Shown piece by piece: positions 33,689 to 45,857 of a stretch of 64,000 bases of DNA (the stretch's first letter is position 1; each line of letters begins with the position of its first letter). The DNA is from Citrobacter sp. On2M (lineage in GTDB: Bacteria; Pseudomonadota; Gammaproteobacteria; Enterobacterales; Enterobacteriaceae), in NCBI RefSeq assembly GCF_018035235.1, contig NZ_WPCV01000002.1, positions 1,240,001 through 1,304,000 of the forward strand. The letters are read 5' to 3'. The notes under the pieces were generated by a model. That model did no database searches, was not told where the DNA came from, and saw nothing but the letters and a program-made list of their open reading frames with translations. A program made the translations under genes and the position numbers.

Positions 33689-35962
33689 ATGAGCATTAGT
33701 CGGCGTAATTTTTTGCGAGGAGTAGGTATAGGTTGCTCTGCCTGCGCGATAGGAAGTTTTCCGCCAGGCGCACTGGCGCGAAATTCTCCGGAGCGCATTA
33801 AGGGGAAAACATCCCTGACGCCAAGTTTGTGTGAAATGTGTTCTTATCGTTGCCCGATACAGGCACAGGTGATTAATAACAAAACGGTTTTTATTCAAGG
33901 GAATCCTAATGCGCCTCAACAAGGCACGCGTGTCTGCGCGCGCGGAGGCAGCGGTGTTAGTCTGGTCAACGACCCGCACCGTATTGTTAAACCCATGAAA
34001 CGCACAGGACCTCGCGGGAGCGGAGAATGGCAGGTTATTAGCTGGCAACAGGCTTACAAAGAAATTGCCGAAAAAATGACGGCAATAAAAACACAGCATG
34101 GTCCTCAGGGCGTCGTGTTTTCTTCTAAATCCGGTTCGCTTTCAGGGCATTTATTTCACCTGGCGACGGCTTTCGGATCGCCAAATACCTTTACGCACGC
34201 GTCGACATGCCCGGCCGGGAAATCGATTGCCGCCAAAGTGATGATGGGCGGCGATTTGGCCATGGATATCGCCAATACTCGTTATATGGTCTCTTTTGGT
34301 CACAACCTCTATGAAGGGATTGAGGTTGCCGAAACGCATGAATTGATGGCCGCGCAGGAAAAGGGCGCAAAAATGGTCAGCTTCGATCCCCGACTGTCCG
34401 TCTTCTCCAGCAAGGCGGATGAATGGCATGCGCTCAAACCGGGCGGCGACTTGCCGGTGCTGATGGCCATGTGTCACGTCATGATCAATGAAAAACTGTA
34501 TGACGCGGACTTCGTTACGCGCTACACCACAGGGTTTGACCAACTGGCAGAAGCAGTACAAGAGACCACGCCGGAATGGGCGCAAAAGCAAGCTGATGTT
34601 CCTGCTGATGTCATTGTTCGGGTCACCCGGGAAATGGCTGCCTGCGCGCCGCATGCTATCGTTAGCCCGGGCCATCGTGCGACGTTTTCACAAGAAGAAA
34701 TTGATATGCGACGTATGATTTTCAGCCTTAATGCGTTGCTGGGAAATGTTGAGCGTGAGGGGGGCTTGTACCAGAAAAAAGCCGCGGCGACCTACAATAA
34801 ACTTGCCGGTGAGAAGGTTGCTCCAGTGCTGGCAAAACCCGATGCCAAATTACCCAAACCCACGGCCCAGCGCATCGATCTGGTTGCTCCGCAATTCAAG
34901 TACATCGCGGCGGGCGGTGGCGTGGTGCAAAGCATTATCGACGCCGTGTTAAACCAGACTCCTTATCCGGTGAAAGGCTGGATCATGTCCCGCCATAATC
35001 CTTTCCAGACCGTGACCTGCCGACCTGATCTGGTCAAAACCGTTGAACAACTCGATCTGGTGGTAAGCTGCGATGTCTATTTAAGCGAAAGCGCGGCATA
35101 TGCTGACTATCTGTTACCCGAATGCACCTACCTTGAACGCGATGAAGAAATCTCTGACATGTCGGGCCTGAATCCAGCGTATGCCCTGCGTCAGCAGGTT
35201 GTAGAGCCTATAGGTGATGCGCGTCCGAGTTGGCAAATCTGGAAAGAACTGGCTGTGCAATTAGGCCTTGGGCAGTTCTACCCCTGGCAGGACATGCAGA
35301 CACGGCAGTTGTACCAGCTTAATGGCGACCATGCGCTGTCTGCTGAACTGCGTGAGAAAGGATATCGGGAGTGGGGTGTTCCGCTGCTGCTACGTGAACC
35401 TGAAGCGGTGCGTCAGTTTGTGGCGCGTTATCCGGGGGCGGTGGCGGTTGACAGCGACGGGACCTATGGTGAGCAACTGCGCTTTAAATCCCCATCTGGC
35501 AAAATTGAACTCTACTCTGAAGAGCTGGAAGCGCTTCTGCCTGGCTACGGCATTCCGCGAGTCCGCGATTTTGCGCTCAAAGGCGACAATGAACTCTATT
35601 TCATTCAAGGGAAAGTGGCGGTTCACACCAACGGCGCGACGCAATATGTGCCACTGCTTAGCGAGTTGATGTGGGACAACGCAGTGTGGATCCACCCGCA
35701 AACAGCTCGTGAAAAAGGCATTAAAAGCGGTGATGAGATTTGGCTGGAGAATGCGACCGGTAAAGAAAAAGGTAAAGCGCTGGTCACCGCCGGAATTCGG
35801 CCCGATACACTGTTTGTTTATATGGGATTTGGCGCCAAGGCGGGAGCCAAAACAGCGGCGACGACGCACGGTATACACTGCGGTAATTTGCTGCCACATG
35901 TTACCAGTCCGGTTTCCGGTACGGTGGTGCACACCGCTGGCGTTACGCTTCGTCGGGCATGA
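33689..35962 (+). CDS. phsA: Thiosulfate reductase, molybdopterin catalytic subunit
   Basis: The 757-residue periplasmic molybdoenzyme reduces thiosulfate to sulfide and sulfite in anaerobic respiration. The N-terminus is a twin-arginine signal (SRRNFLRG, then a hydrophobic stretch ending near ALA at 30). One [4Fe-4S] cluster is bound by Cys48, Cys51, Cys55 and Cys83. Cys174 in [10 protein letters not shown] is the expected molybdenum ligand of the PhsA/PsrA family. An AGGAGG ribosome site precedes the ATG. It heads the phsABC operon and is full length compared with Salmonella PhsA. Confidence 0.95.
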   Translation: MSISRRNFLRGVGIGCSACAIGSFPPGALARNSPERIKGKTSLTPSLCEMCSYRCPIQAQVINNKTVFIQGNPNAPQQGTRVCARGGSGVSLVNDPHRIVKPMKRTGPRGSGEWQVISWQQAYKEIAEKMTAIKTQHGPQGVVFSSKSGSLSGHLFHLATAFGSPNTFTHASTCPAGKSIAAKVMMGGDLAMDIANTRYMVSFGHNLYEGIEVAETHELMAAQEKGAKMVSFDPRLSVFSSKADEWHALKPGGDLPVLMAMCHVMINEKLYDADFVTRYTTGFDQLAEAVQETTPEWAQKQADVPADVIVRVTREMAACAPHAIVSPGHRATFSQEEIDMRRMIFSLNALLGNVEREGGLYQKKAAATYNKLAGEKVAPVLAKPDAKLPKPTAQRIDLVAPQFKYIAAGGGVVQSIIDAVLNQTPYPVKGWIMSRHNPFQTVTCRPDLVKTVEQLDLVVSCDVYLSESAAYADYLLPECTYLERDEEISDMSGLNPAYALRQQVVEPIGDARPSWQIWKELAVQLGLGQFYPWQDMQTRQLYQLNGDHALSAELREKGYREWGVPLLLREPEAVRQFVARYPGAVAVDSDGTYGEQLRFKSPSGKIELYSEELEALLPGYGIPRVRDFALKGDNELYFIQGKVAVHTNGATQYVPLLSELMWDNAVWIHPQTAREKGIKSGDEIWLENATGKEKGKALVTAGIRPDTLFVYMGFGAKAGAKTAATTHGIHCGNLLPHVTSPVSGTVVHTAGVTLRRA

Positions 35963-35976
35963 GAAAGGAGAACATC

Positions 35977-36555
35977 ATGAATCAAGCAACAAACCCTTAT
36001 GTCATGCTGCATGACGAGAAACGCTGTATTGGTTGTCAGGCGTGTACGGTCGCTTGCAAAGTACTCAATGACGTACCGGAAGGATATAGCCGCTTACAGG
36101 TGCAGATCCGTTCACCCGAACATGAACCTGAGGTCCTGTCCCACTTCCAGTTTGTTCGTGTTTCTTGCCAGCATTGTGAAGATGCTCCGTGCGTCAGCGT
36201 CTGTCCGACCGGAGCTTCATTTCGTGATGAAAATGGCATAGTGCAAGTGGATAAGTCTCGCTGTATTGGCTGCGACTACTGTGTTGCCGCTTGTCCGTTC
36301 CATGTTCGTTACCTTAACCCGCAAACAGGGATTGCCGACAAATGTAACTTCTGCGCAGATACTCGCCTGGAAAGTGGTCAGTCACCTGCCTGCGTTTCTG
36401 TTTGTCCGACGGATGCGCTGAAGTTTGGCCGTCGCGATGACCCGGAAATTCAGCACTGGATAAATCAAAAAGAGGTTTATCGCCAGCAGGATACGCGTAG
36501 TGGCCCGGTAAGTGTCTATCGGCGTAAAGAGATCCATCAGGAGGGTAATGTATGA
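35977..36555 (+). CDS. phsB: Thiosulfate reductase, iron-sulfur electron-transfer subunit
   Basis: This 192-residue ferredoxin-like protein has four [4Fe-4S] binding motifs: [38 protein letters not shown], and CNFC with CVSVCP. It passes electrons from PhsC to PhsA. An ATG at 35959 is in frame, but the ATG at 35977 has AAAGGAG nine bases before it and gives the usual protein start. Its stop overlaps the phsC start (ATGA). Confidence 0.95.
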   Translation: MNQATNPYVMLHDEKRCIGCQACTVACKVLNDVPEGYSRLQVQIRSPEHEPEVLSHFQFVRVSCQHCEDAPCVSVCPTGASFRDENGIVQVDKSRCIGCDYCVAACPFHVRYLNPQTGIADKCNFCADTRLESGQSPACVSVCPTDALKFGRRDDPEIQHWINQKEVYRQQDTRSGPVSVYRRKEIHQEGNV

Positions 36556-37325
36556 ATTCTATCTGGGGAGCAGAGCTTCACTATACGCCGGACTACTGGC
36601 CGCTGTGGCTTATTTACGCAGGCGTAGTTATTGTGTTGATGATTGCAGGTCTGGTCACGCACGCGCTGTTACGTCGAATGTTGGCACCCAAAACGGCAAC
36701 TGGAGAAGAACATCGGGACTATCTCTATTCGCTGGCGGTCCGCCGTTGGCACTGGGGCAACGCGCTGCTCTTTATCCTGCTTCTGCTGAGCGGTATGTTT
36801 GGCCACTTCTCTGTCGGACCGGTGGCATTGATGGTGCAGGTACATACCTGGTGTGGCTTTGCATTGCTGGCATTCTGGATTGGCTTTGTGTTAATAAACG
36901 CAACCAGCGGCAACGGTTGTCATTATCGCGTGAAGTTTAACGGGTTGATATCACGCTGCCTGTTGCAAACACGCTTTTATCTGTATGGCATCATGAAAGG
37001 TGAACCGCATCCGTTTGCCGCAACGGCAGAGGATAAATTCAACCCGCTGCAGCAGTTGGCCTACCTGGCCATCATGTACGCGCTGGTTCCGCTGCTGATT
37101 ATTACCGGGTTGTTATGCCTCTACCCGCAGGTGATCGGGGCGGGGCCGGTGATGCTGGTGCTGCATATGGCGTTAGCAATTGTGGGCTTATTGTTCATCT
37201 GCGCGCATATTTATCTGTGTACGTTGGGTGACACGCCAGGGCAAATTTTCCGCAGTATGATCGATGGCTATCATCGTCATCGCAGTCATCACGCAGAGAC
37301 CGCGCCGCGTAAAGGCTCGTTCTAA
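36552..37325 (+). CDS. phsC: Thiosulfate reductase, cytochrome b membrane subunit
   Basis: The 257-residue membrane protein has about five hydrophobic helices and several membrane-placed His residues (for example RRWHWGNAL and [10 protein letters not shown]) that would ligate haem b. It anchors PhsAB to the inner membrane and oxidises menaquinol. It ends the phs operon. No clear T-tailed terminator follows, but a 13-bp inverted repeat lies 32 bases downstream. Confidence 0.93.
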   Translation: MNSIWGAELHYTPDYWPLWLIYAGVVIVLMIAGLVTHALLRRMLAPKTATGEEHRDYLYSLAVRRWHWGNALLFILLLLSGMFGHFSVGPVALMVQVHTWCGFALLAFWIGFVLINATSGNGCHYRVKFNGLISRCLLQTRFYLYGIMKGEPHPFAATAEDKFNPLQQLAYLAIMYALVPLLIITGLLCLYPQVIGAGPVMLVLHMALAIVGLLFICAHIYLCTLGDTPGQIFRSMIDGYHRHRSHHAETAPRKGSF

Positions 37326-37357
37326 CTGATATATATCTCTGAAATCCTTTCCTGATA

Positions 37358-37391
37358 GCAAGAAAATGTGCCTTATGTCACATTTTCTTGC
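37358..37391. repeat. Perfect 13-bp inverted repeat between phsC and dacD
   Basis: GCAAGAAAATGTG and CACATTTTCTTGC are separated by 8 bases. There is no T-run after the stem. It might fold at the phs mRNA end, or be an operator for dacD, whose start lies 67 bases downstream. Confidence 0.85.
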
Positions 37392-37458
37392 AATTTATCC
37401 AAGTTTGTTCGACAGAACTTCCGTAAAAAGAACGGCTATTTTTCCATTTTCTGAGGAC

Positions 37459-38631
37459 ATGCTGTTGAAACGCCGTTTGTTTGTTGCCGCTTCACTCTTT
37501 GCGATGAGTTTTTCGCCCGCGTACGCGACCGGGGTCGTGAGCTTTTCACCACAGCCTCCTGCAATTAATGCCGGAGCGTGGGTATTAATGGATTACACCA
37601 CGGGCCAAATTCTGACAGCCGGTAACGAACACCAGCAGCGAAATCCTGCCAGTCTGACTAAGCTGATGACCGGCTATGTTGTTGATCGCGCCATCGACAG
37701 CAAGCGTATTAGTCCGGGAGATATTGTGACCGTCGGGCGCGATGCCTGGGCAAAGGATAATCCGGTATTTGTGGGTTCATCTTTGATGTTCCTTAAAGCA
37801 GGGGATCGCGTTTCGGTACGCGACCTCAGCCGGGGATTAATTGTAGATTCTGGTAATGATGCCTGTGTGGCACTGGCGGATTACATCGCCGGGGGACAGC
37901 CACAGTTTGTCGCGATGATGAACAACTATGCGCAAAAGCTTAACCTGCAGGACACCCATTTTGAAACGGTACATGGTCTGGATGCACCGGGTCAGCATAG
38001 CTCGGCGTACGACCTGGCCGTGCTGTCACGCGCCATCATCCACGGGGAACCAGATTTCTACCATATGTACAGTGAGAAAAGCCTTACCTGGAATGGAATC
38101 ACGCAGCAAAACCGTAACGGCTTGTTGTGGGATAAAACCATGAACGTTGATGGACTGAAGACAGGGCATACGTCCGGCGCCGGATTTAATCTGATTGCTT
38201 CCGCCGTTGATGGGCAGCGCCGCTTGATTGCGGTAGTGATGGGCGCGGAAAGTGCAAAAGGGCGCGAAGACCAGGCGCGTAAACTGCTGCAATGGGGGCA
38301 ACACAACTTCGATACGGTACAGGTATTACGCAGTGGTAAGCAGGTTGGTACTGAGCGGATCTGGTATGGCGATAAAGAAAAGATCAGCCTTGGTACCGAG
38401 CAGGATTTCTGGATGGCCCTACCCAAAGCAGAAGTTCCTAATATCAAAGCAAAATATGTTCTTGATAAGAAAGAACTGGTCGCTCCAATCGCTGCGCATC
38501 AACGTGTGGGTGAAATTGAACTCTACGATCGGGATAAGCTGGTGGCGCATTGGCCTCTTGTGACGCTGGAGTCCGTTAACGAAGGCGGCGTTTTCTCGCG
38601 TCTGAGCGATTATTTCCATCATAAGGCGTAG
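37459..38631 (+). CDS. dacD: D-alanyl-D-alanine carboxypeptidase DacD (PBP6b)
   Basis: This 390-residue penicillin-binding protein trims the terminal D-Ala of peptidoglycan stem peptides. It has a signal peptide (LLKRRLFVAASLFAMSF, cleavage after AYA at about 23). The active-site SLTK is at 65-68, SGN at 131-133, and KTG lies in DGLKTGHTSG. A C-terminal domain and amphipathic membrane anchor follow. The ATG at 37459 has a GAGGA site and yields a proper signal peptide; the longer frame from 37366 would not. Confidence 0.95.
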   Translation: MLLKRRLFVAASLFAMSFSPAYATGVVSFSPQPPAINAGAWVLMDYTTGQILTAGNEHQQRNPASLTKLMTGYVVDRAIDSKRISPGDIVTVGRDAWAKDNPVFVGSSLMFLKAGDRVSVRDLSRGLIVDSGNDACVALADYIAGGQPQFVAMMNNYAQKLNLQDTHFETVHGLDAPGQHSSAYDLAVLSRAIIHGEPDFYHMYSEKSLTWNGITQQNRNGLLWDKTMNVDGLKTGHTSGAGFNLIASAVDGQRRLIAVVMGAESAKGREDQARKLLQWGQHNFDTVQVLRSGKQVGTERIWYGDKEKISLGTEQDFWMALPKAEVPNIKAKYVLDKKELVAPIAAHQRVGEIELYDRDKLVAHWPLVTLESVNEGGVFSRLSDYFHHKA

Positions 38632-38718
38632 TTTTTCCTGATGCGTCAGACTGGCAAGAGTGCGAATCTGCTCACATAATAATCACTATTTGCTTGTGGC
38701 CGACATACCTAAAAAATA

Positions 38719-38738
38719 TACTGTATATAAACACAGTA
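38719..38738 (+). promoter_or_regulatory. LexA (SOS) box of sbmC
   Basis: TACTGTATATAAACACAGTA contains the CTG-N10-CAG core in a near-palindrome and lies 16 bases before the sbmC start. It matches the LexA consensus very well. SOS induction of sbmC is known in E. coli. Confidence 0.92.
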
Positions 38739-38754
38739 TAACGGTGGAGGTTGT

Positions 38755-39222
38755 ATGGAGTACGAGATAAAGCAGGTCGAAAAACGCATGATTGCCGGTT
38801 TTCATATGGTTGGACCGTGGGAACAAACAGTTAAACAAGGCTTTGAGCAGTTAATGAAGTGGGTCGACGGTAAACAGATTGTTCCGTTGGAGTGGATTGC
38901 CGTGTATTACGACAACCCTGATGTTGTTCCAGCTGAAAAACTGCGCTGCGATACCGTCGTTTCTGTACCTGAAGGTTTTGTAATTCCAGAAAACAGCGAA
39001 GGCGTGATCCTCACCGAACTGGCTGGGGGCGACTACGCTGTTGCCGTAGCGCGCGTCCAAAATCACGATTTTGCGACGCCGTGGTACCAGTTCTTTGAGC
39101 GTTTAATGCAGGATACGACTTATTCGATAGCCGCTAAACCTTGTTTTGAAGTTTATTTGAACAATGGTACGGAGGACGGTTACTGGGATATTGAAATGTA
39201 CGTCCCAGTCCAGTCGAAATAG
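38755..39222 (+). CDS. sbmC: DNA gyrase inhibitor SbmC/GyrI
   Basis: The 155-residue protein has the GyrI-like fold (two SH2-like repeats, as in the effector domain of AraC/Rob regulators). In E. coli it binds DNA gyrase, lowers its activity and protects against microcin B17 and quinolones. The sequence [10 protein letters not shown] ends the conserved domain. A GGTGGAGG ribosome site and the LexA box lie just upstream, so expression is SOS-controlled. Confidence 0.95.
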   Translation: MEYEIKQVEKRMIAGFHMVGPWEQTVKQGFEQLMKWVDGKQIVPLEWIAVYYDNPDVVPAEKLRCDTVVSVPEGFVIPENSEGVILTELAGGDYAVAVARVQNHDFATPWYQFFERLMQDTTYSIAAKPCFEVYLNNGTEDGYWDIEMYVPVQSK

Positions 39223-39308
39223 CTGTATTTAGTGTAAATCAGGATGATGTTATTACTAAAAAAACAGGTACAATTCGCTTCTTTGCTATTCCCTGACGGA
39301 GTGCATGA

Positions 39309-40367
39309 GTGCGTGCAGATAAGTCACTGAGTCCTTTTGAAATTCGTTTGTATCGTCATTATCGTGTGGTGCACGGTATTCGCATTGCGTTGGCGTTTCT
39401 CCTTACTTTTCTGTTGGTTCGCCTGTTGAACATTCCTGAAGGTACATGGCCTCTGATCACGCTGGTGGTGATTATGGGGCCAATTTCTTTTTGGGGTAAC
39501 GTCGTTCCCAGGGCTTTTGAGCGTATAGGCGGAACGATCCTCGGGTCGGTGCTTGGGTTGGTGGCTCTGCGTCTGGAACTCTTCTCGCTTCCGCTTATGT
39601 TGATATGGTGCGCGGTGGCGATGTTTCTCTGCGGCTGGCTGGCACTGGGTAAAAGGCCGTATCAGGCGCTGCTGATTGGCATAACGCTTGCTGTCGTAGT
39701 AGGCGCGCCCGCCGGGGATATGAATACGGCGTTATGGCGCGGTGGCGACGTGATTCTGGGATCGTTTCTGGCGATGCTGTTTACCGGTATCTGGCCGCAA
39801 AGGGCATTTATCCACTGGCGTATCCAACTGGCACATTGTGTAACGGGGTACAATCGGGTGTATCAGGCCGCGCTCTCCCCTAATCTGCTTGAGCAGCCAA
39901 GGCTGGAGAAGCATTTACAGCAGCTATTGACCGACGTGGTCAAAATGCGTGGGCTCATCGTTCCTGCCAGTAAAGAAACCCGCATTCAAAAATCCATCTT
40001 TGAGGCTATTCAGACCGTTAATCGCAACCTCGTTTGCATGCTTGAGTTGCAAATCAATGCGCTTTGGGCCAGTCGAACCAGCCACTTTGTCATGTTAAAC
40101 GCGCATACTCTGCGAGAAACTCAGCTCAGGACGCAACAGGCGCTACTGACGATAACTCACGCTTTGTATGAAGGTAATCCGCAACCGGTGCTTGCTAACA
40201 CAGAAAAGCTCAATGACACCGTGGCTGAACTGCGCCAGCTGATTGCCGAGCATAAAGGCGATAATGTCGCAGAAACGCCCATCCACGGCTACGTTTGGTT
40301 GAACATGGAAATGGCGCGACAACTGGAGTTACTCTCTCATTTAATTTGCCGCGCGTTGCGCAAATAA
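39309..40367 (+). CDS. yeeA: YeeA, FUSC-family membrane protein
   Basis: This 352-residue protein has six hydrophobic helices in the first half and a cytoplasmic helical domain after them. It resembles the aromatic acid exporter/fusaric acid resistance family. Substrate and role are not established. The start is the GTG at 39309, which gives the MRADKSLSPFE beginning of the E. coli protein. Upstream CCTGACGGAG provides a ribosome site. Confidence 0.9.
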   Translation: MRADKSLSPFEIRLYRHYRVVHGIRIALAFLLTFLLVRLLNIPEGTWPLITLVVIMGPISFWGNVVPRAFERIGGTILGSVLGLVALRLELFSLPLMLIWCAVAMFLCGWLALGKRPYQALLIGITLAVVVGAPAGDMNTALWRGGDVILGSFLAMLFTGIWPQRAFIHWRIQLAHCVTGYNRVYQAALSPNLLEQPRLEKHLQQLLTDVVKMRGLIVPASKETRIQKSIFEAIQTVNRNLVCMLELQINALWASRTSHFVMLNAHTLRETQLRTQQALLTITHALYEGNPQPVLANTEKLNDTVAELRQLIAEHKGDNVAETPIHGYVWLNMEMARQLELLSHLICRALRK

Positions 40368-40604
40368 AGAGCAGATGAGGGGATCGGTTCTACTGCTGCT
40401 TCGATTCAGCAAAGATAAGAGGTATGATACTGAAAAGGCTAAAACCATTGGTAACTGTAATGGCGTTACCCTCGATAATTCAGGTTTCAACCAGGCATTG
40501 TCGATGCAGATGCAACTTGAAGTATGGCGGGCATGAAAGTAATGTTGACCCACTTTAGCCGTTGTTTTAACGAATCCGAATCTCACATTATCAGGGGTGT
40601 AAAA

Positions 40605-40940
40605 ATGGAAACTACCAAGCCTTCTTTCCAGGACGTGCTGGAATTTGTTCGTCTGTTCCGTCGTAAAAACAAACTGCAACGTGAAATCCAGGACGTTGAG
40701 AAAAAGATCCGTGACAACCAGAAACGCGTCCTGCTGTTGGACAACCTGAGCGACTACATCAAGCCTGGTATGAGCGTGGAAGCTATTCAGGGCATTATCG
40801 CCAGTATGAAAAGCGATTATGAAGATCGTGTTGATGACTACATCATCAAAAATGCCGAGATCTCTAAAGAGCGTCGCGATATCTCTAAAAAGCTGAAAGC
40901 TATGGGTGAAGTGAAAAACACCGAAGCGAAAGCCGAGTAA
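40605..40940 (+). CDS. tmaR: TmaR (YeeX), polar regulator of PTS enzyme I
   Basis: The 111-residue, highly charged coiled-coil protein is almost identical to E. coli YeeX/TmaR. That protein is tyrosine-phosphorylated and recruits PTS enzyme I to the pole to control sugar uptake. The ATG at 40605 has an AGGGG ribosome site and gives the known [10 protein letters not shown] start; upstream frame extension is not supported. It has 237 bases of its own upstream sequence. Confidence 0.93.
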   Translation: METTKPSFQDVLEFVRLFRRKNKLQREIQDVEKKIRDNQKRVLLLDNLSDYIKPGMSVEAIQGIIASMKSDYEDRVDDYIIKNAEISKERRDISKKLKAMGEVKNTEAKAE

Positions 40941-40957
40941 CGATTTTAAGCTTGTCC

Positions 40958-40985
40958 GGGTCGCTGCGGTGCGGCGACCCTTATT
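40958..40985. terminator. Probable terminator between tmaR and pduX
   Basis: GGGTCGC and GCGACCC form a 7-bp GC-rich stem followed by TTATT. The T-run is short, so efficiency is uncertain. It lies between convergent genes. Confidence 0.55.
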
Positions 40986-41847
40986 GCAGTTCGACCCCGC
41001 CTGTTACCATTCGCAACAAATGCTGTTGCGGCCAGTGAACCGTTAGCTTTTTCTGCGCCAGCATCCACTTAATGTAATCCACGTCATGGCGCGTTCTGTC
41101 CAGCATCAGCCCGACCACACTGCCGCTGTGCGCGACGTTGACACCGTATAAATCACATTCTTCAACCAGCGCTAATAGTGAATCAAAATCCGGTTTCGGC
41201 AACAGCAACTGGCTGGCGATTGCGCTAAGGGTAGCGGCTTCACCCAACCGGTAAGGATTTTGACTGACACAGGCTTCCTGTACTTTATCCCATGCCCGCC
41301 TGAGGGCCGCTGCTCCCGCCTGCAAGCCGGAATGCCGCGGAATACGGTGATAATCCGCGGTACGTAATGTTTCCGGACTTTCGAGAACCAGCAGATCAAG
41401 CTGAGGCTGTGATTCACAGCCAATTTGCGTGGAAGCGTCGTTATGGTCGAAAAGGGTTAGCTTACGAAAAACGGTGCTGTCGGTTGGCTCCAGCGAAACG
41501 CACAGCTGCGCCAGTGTCTGTTCGTCTAGCTGATGGCCCAGATAATGCGCCGTGGCGATAGCCGTGGCGGCAATATCCGCAGTACTGCTGGCCATCCCTT
41601 TAGCGACAGGAATGGTTGACTGAACATCAATACGGATATCCTGACTCATATGCGCCGGGTATTGCCAGTACTGCAACAACCTGTCAACCATCGCCCGGGA
41701 AAGTGGGCGTTCATCTGTCAGCGGTGAACCTGAACTGACCTCAACGGTGTTATACCATTCGACCGGGCAGGAGACCAGTTTCTCACTGCCCAGAATCCAG
41801 CCCTGGATTAGTTCTCCGCACGATGCGGGACATTGCGCAACAGCCAC
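40981..41847 (-). CDS. pduX: L-threonine kinase PduX
   Basis: This 288-residue GHMP-family kinase makes L-threonine phosphate, used for the aminopropanol arm of cobalamin assembly and salvage. The N-terminus has CPASCGELIQGW, and the ATP loop is PVAKGMASSTADIAAT. I chose the GTG at 41847, with AGGTGA just upstream. The longer Salmonella start is not available because the same frame has a TGA 15 codons before the GTG. It is the distal gene of the pdu operon, 92 bases after pduW. Confidence 0.92.
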   Translation of the reverse strand: MAVAQCPASCGELIQGWILGSEKLVSCPVEWYNTVEVSSGSPLTDERPLSRAMVDRLLQYWQYPAHMSQDIRIDVQSTIPVAKGMASSTADIAATAIATAHYLGHQLDEQTLAQLCVSLEPTDSTVFRKLTLFDHNDASTQIGCESQPQLDLLVLESPETLRTADYHRIPRHSGLQAGAAALRRAWDKVQEACVSQNPYRLGEAATLSAIASQLLLPKPDFDSLLALVEECDLYGVNVAHSGSVVGLMLDRTRHDVDYIKWMLAQKKLTVHWPQQHLLRMVTGGVELQ

Positions 41848-41939
41848 GTCTTCACCTTTATGATCGGTAATCCTCGGCGCATAGTGTCATGGCGATCGTG
41901 CTATTACCATGATTTGCCGCAATTTGCCGCGTCGCAATA

Positions 41940-43591
<1,652 letters not shown>

Positions 43592-43594
43592 GAG

Positions 43595-43945
43595 TTACGT
43601 CCGGGTGATGGGACACGCGGTAAAACGCATCATTTCACCCAGCGTGCGGGTTACCTGCTTCAGCGCATACTCAACGGCGGAAACATCGCCCGTCAGTACC
43701 ACTGCGCCAGTAAAACGGTCGAGAAAACCAATCTCTACCGCCCCGGACTTTGTGGCGATATCACAGGCGATAATGGAGGCTTCGCTAGGGGTAATCGTCA
43801 GAATACCGATGGCGGAGACTGAATCCTGTAGTCCCAGTTTCTTGAACAAATCCTTACCAGGATTGGCGATGAGATGCGCCAACGTGACCTGCTTGCCAGG
43901 AACATATTCCTGAATCATACGATCCGTGGTGGGTTGTCTTTCCAT
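43595..43945 (-). CDS. pduU: Shell protein PduU
   Basis: This 116-residue protein has a circularly permuted BMC domain with an N-terminal beta-barrel extension ([20 protein letters not shown]). It forms hexamers in the microcompartment shell. The ATG at 43945 overlaps the pduT stop (TAATG) and gives the standard start; an upstream in-frame start at 43969 inside pduT is not supported. Confidence 0.95.
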   Translation of the reverse strand: MERQPTTDRMIQEYVPGKQVTLAHLIANPGKDLFKKLGLQDSVSAIGILTITPSEASIIACDIATKSGAVEIGFLDRFTGAVVLTGDVSAVEYALKQVTRTLGEMMRFTACPITRT

Positions 43946-44499
43946 TATCCTTCCACCATTTGTCGCCACATGCTTTCATGTGGGCGAGGGATGACCGAGC
44001 GGTAAACCAGCAGACCTTTTTCACCCGCGCTTTCACTGGCAACCGTCACTGCGTTATTCACATCAGACACGTCGCCTGCGACAACCATGTAGCACTTGCC
44101 GCCAATACCAAATGCCATATGAACACGTACCAGCGTGACGTTGGAGGCTTTAACCGCACGGTCGGCGGCGCAGATGCAGGCCGCAACGCTCCATGTTTCA
44201 ACAATGCCTACGGCCTGGCGCTTATCCACGCTGTTTAATCCACTAATCGCAGGAAGTACGCTGGGGTGAATGTTAGGCAGTACCAGACTGTCAACGAGCA
44301 TATCACCAGCAAGAGAAGTGCCAGTGGCTATCGCCTGCTGAACTGCACCTACGTCACCCCCGAGCATGAGCAGAAATTTTCCCGGACAGATGGTTTTGCT
44401 TACCAGCAAATTCACATTCGCGCTTTTTAACATGGCATCACCAGCTTCCATTCCTTTGGCAATGCTGGTGAGTTCTAAAATCCCTATAGCCTGAGACAT
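43945..44499 (-). CDS. pduT: Trimeric shell protein PduT (iron-sulfur)
   Basis: The 184-residue protein has two tandem BMC domains, forming a pseudohexameric trimer. Cys108 in [14 protein letters not shown] is the residue known from Salmonella PduT to hold a [4Fe-4S] cluster at the trimer axis. It may pass electrons across the shell to PduS, encoded just upstream in the operon. It overlaps the start of pduU by one base. Confidence 0.95.
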   Translation of the reverse strand: MSQAIGILELTSIAKGMEAGDAMLKSANVNLLVSKTICPGKFLLMLGGDVGAVQQAIATGTSLAGDMLVDSLVLPNIHPSVLPAISGLNSVDKRQAVGIVETWSVAACICAADRAVKASNVTLVRVHMAFGIGGKCYMVVAGDVSDVNNAVTVASESAGEKGLLVYRSVIPRPHESMWRQMVEG

Positions 44500-44501
44500 G
44501 A

Positions 44502-45857
44502 TTAACCTCTTATGACCGTGATGGATTGTTCAGTAATTTCGCTGACAATACCGTCAATACTGGCATGGACAGGCGCGCCTAATGCACCGGACGGCACATC
44601 GGCCACGCATTGACCGCGAACAACGCGTTCGCCTTGCTGTACACATGGAATGGCGCTGGCACCAATATGCTGGCGCAGCAACAGCGTCGTTTTATCTGTG
44701 GGAAAATCAGTTTCAGCCAGTGGTGCATCCTGATACCAGTCGCTAAGGCCCAACTTAGCCACAAGGCGTTTAACCGGGATCAGCCGGTACTTCGCCATTT
44801 CATCCTCAGGATTTAGCGGTCCTTCATAACGATGGTTGAGCGCCCGTAGCTCGCGTTTAAGCATGCGGTTGATTCGCATCGGCGAAATTCCAACCGGACA
44901 GGCGACGCTTTCACATACATTGCATTCTGAGCAGGTCAGCGCCGTGAGCAGCAACTGCGGTGTGGCTGCCTGCTGATAATTAACTGCGCGAACCAGCAGG
45001 TGAGGTGACAACTCATGGCCAATCAAGTGCCTTGGGCACAAATCCGTACACAAACGGCACTGTTCGCAAACGGTTTTTGCGACGGAAAGCACGGTACGTT
45101 CATCCTGCATCCGCCGCTGAATCAACGCATGAGATTTTGGCAAAACCAGCAGGCCCCCGGTGGTCTTGCTGACAGGGGTATCCAGAGAGGTAATCAGGCC
45201 GCCCATCATCGGACCACCGTTAATAAAGCCGGGGTCGTCGACGGTTGAACCACCGGCCAGTGCCAGAACGTCACGTAAAGACATGCCGACTGGGACGGTG
45301 AGAGTGATTGGTCTGGCGACCGCGCCGTTAACGGTCAGAGTACGACGGGTAACGGGGTATTGCTGCTCCACCGCTCTGGCGATGTTGAGCACGGTCTGGA
45401 CGTTATTGACCACCACGCCGACGCTGACCGGCAACGCGGCAGGTGGAACTCTCCGACCTGTTGCCATCCAGATGGTCAGAACCTCGTCACCTGCCGGGTA
45501 GACATCAGGCAAAATATGTAAGCGGATGCTGGCAGGCAGAAGGGGCGTTAACGCATTGATAGCCTTCTGGTATTTCTCTTTGAGCGCAATAATACCGCCA
45601 CTGGCGCCGGTAGCCGTCATGGCATATTGAACGCCGCGGATAAGCCGCTCAGCCTGGACGGCCATCAATTGCTGGTCAACTTTCAGCATCGGCTCACATT
45701 CTGCTGCATTGACCAGAAAAGTATCGACCTGCGCCTGTAATTTTACGTGAGCAGGAAAGCCCGCGCCTCCAGCCCCGACAACACCCGCTGCGCGAACGCG
45801 TTCGCGAATTGTCTGTGCATCATAAAGCGTGGACTCTGCCGTCATGGCTGTCTTCAT
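44502..45857 (-). CDS. pduS: Cobalamin reductase PduS
   Basis: This 451-residue flavin and iron-sulfur protein is related to RnfC and reduces cob(II)alamin inside the compartment for PduO. The N-terminal [13 protein letters not shown] motif binds the nucleotide or flavin. Two [4Fe-4S] sites are visible: [12 protein letters not shown] and [14 protein letters not shown] short biotinyl-like C-terminal domain follows. It overlaps pduQ by four bases. Confidence 0.95.
   Translation of the reverse strand: MKTAMTAESTLYDAQTIRERVRAAGVVGAGGAGFPAHVKLQAQVDTFLVNAAECEPMLKVDQQLMAVQAERLIRGVQYAMTATGASGGIIALKEKYQKAINALTPLLPASIRLHILPDVYPAGDEVLTIWMATGRRVPPAALPVSVGVVVNNVQTVLNIARAVEQQYPVTRRTLTVNGAVARPITLTVPVGMSLRDVLALAGGSTVDDPGFINGGPMMGGLITSLDTPVSKTTGGLLVLPKSHALIQRRMQDERTVLSVAKTVCEQCRLCTDLCPRHLIGHELSPHLLVRAVNYQQAATPQLLLTALTCSECNVCESVACPVGISPMRINRMLKRELRALNHRYEGPLNPEDEMAKYRLIPVKRLVAKLGLSDWYQDAPLAETDFPTDKTTLLLRQHIGASAIPCVQQGERVVRGQCVADVPSGALGAPVHASIDGIVSEITEQSITVIRG

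Noticed and set aside
35390-35932. A 180-codon minus-strand frame within phsA
   Set aside because: It is antisense to a conserved part of the thiosulfate reductase and has no independent signals.
40441-40470. Small inverted repeat GGTAAC/GTTACC upstream of tmaR as an operator
   Set aside because: Six base pairs with a 9-base spacer is expected by chance in a region of this size.
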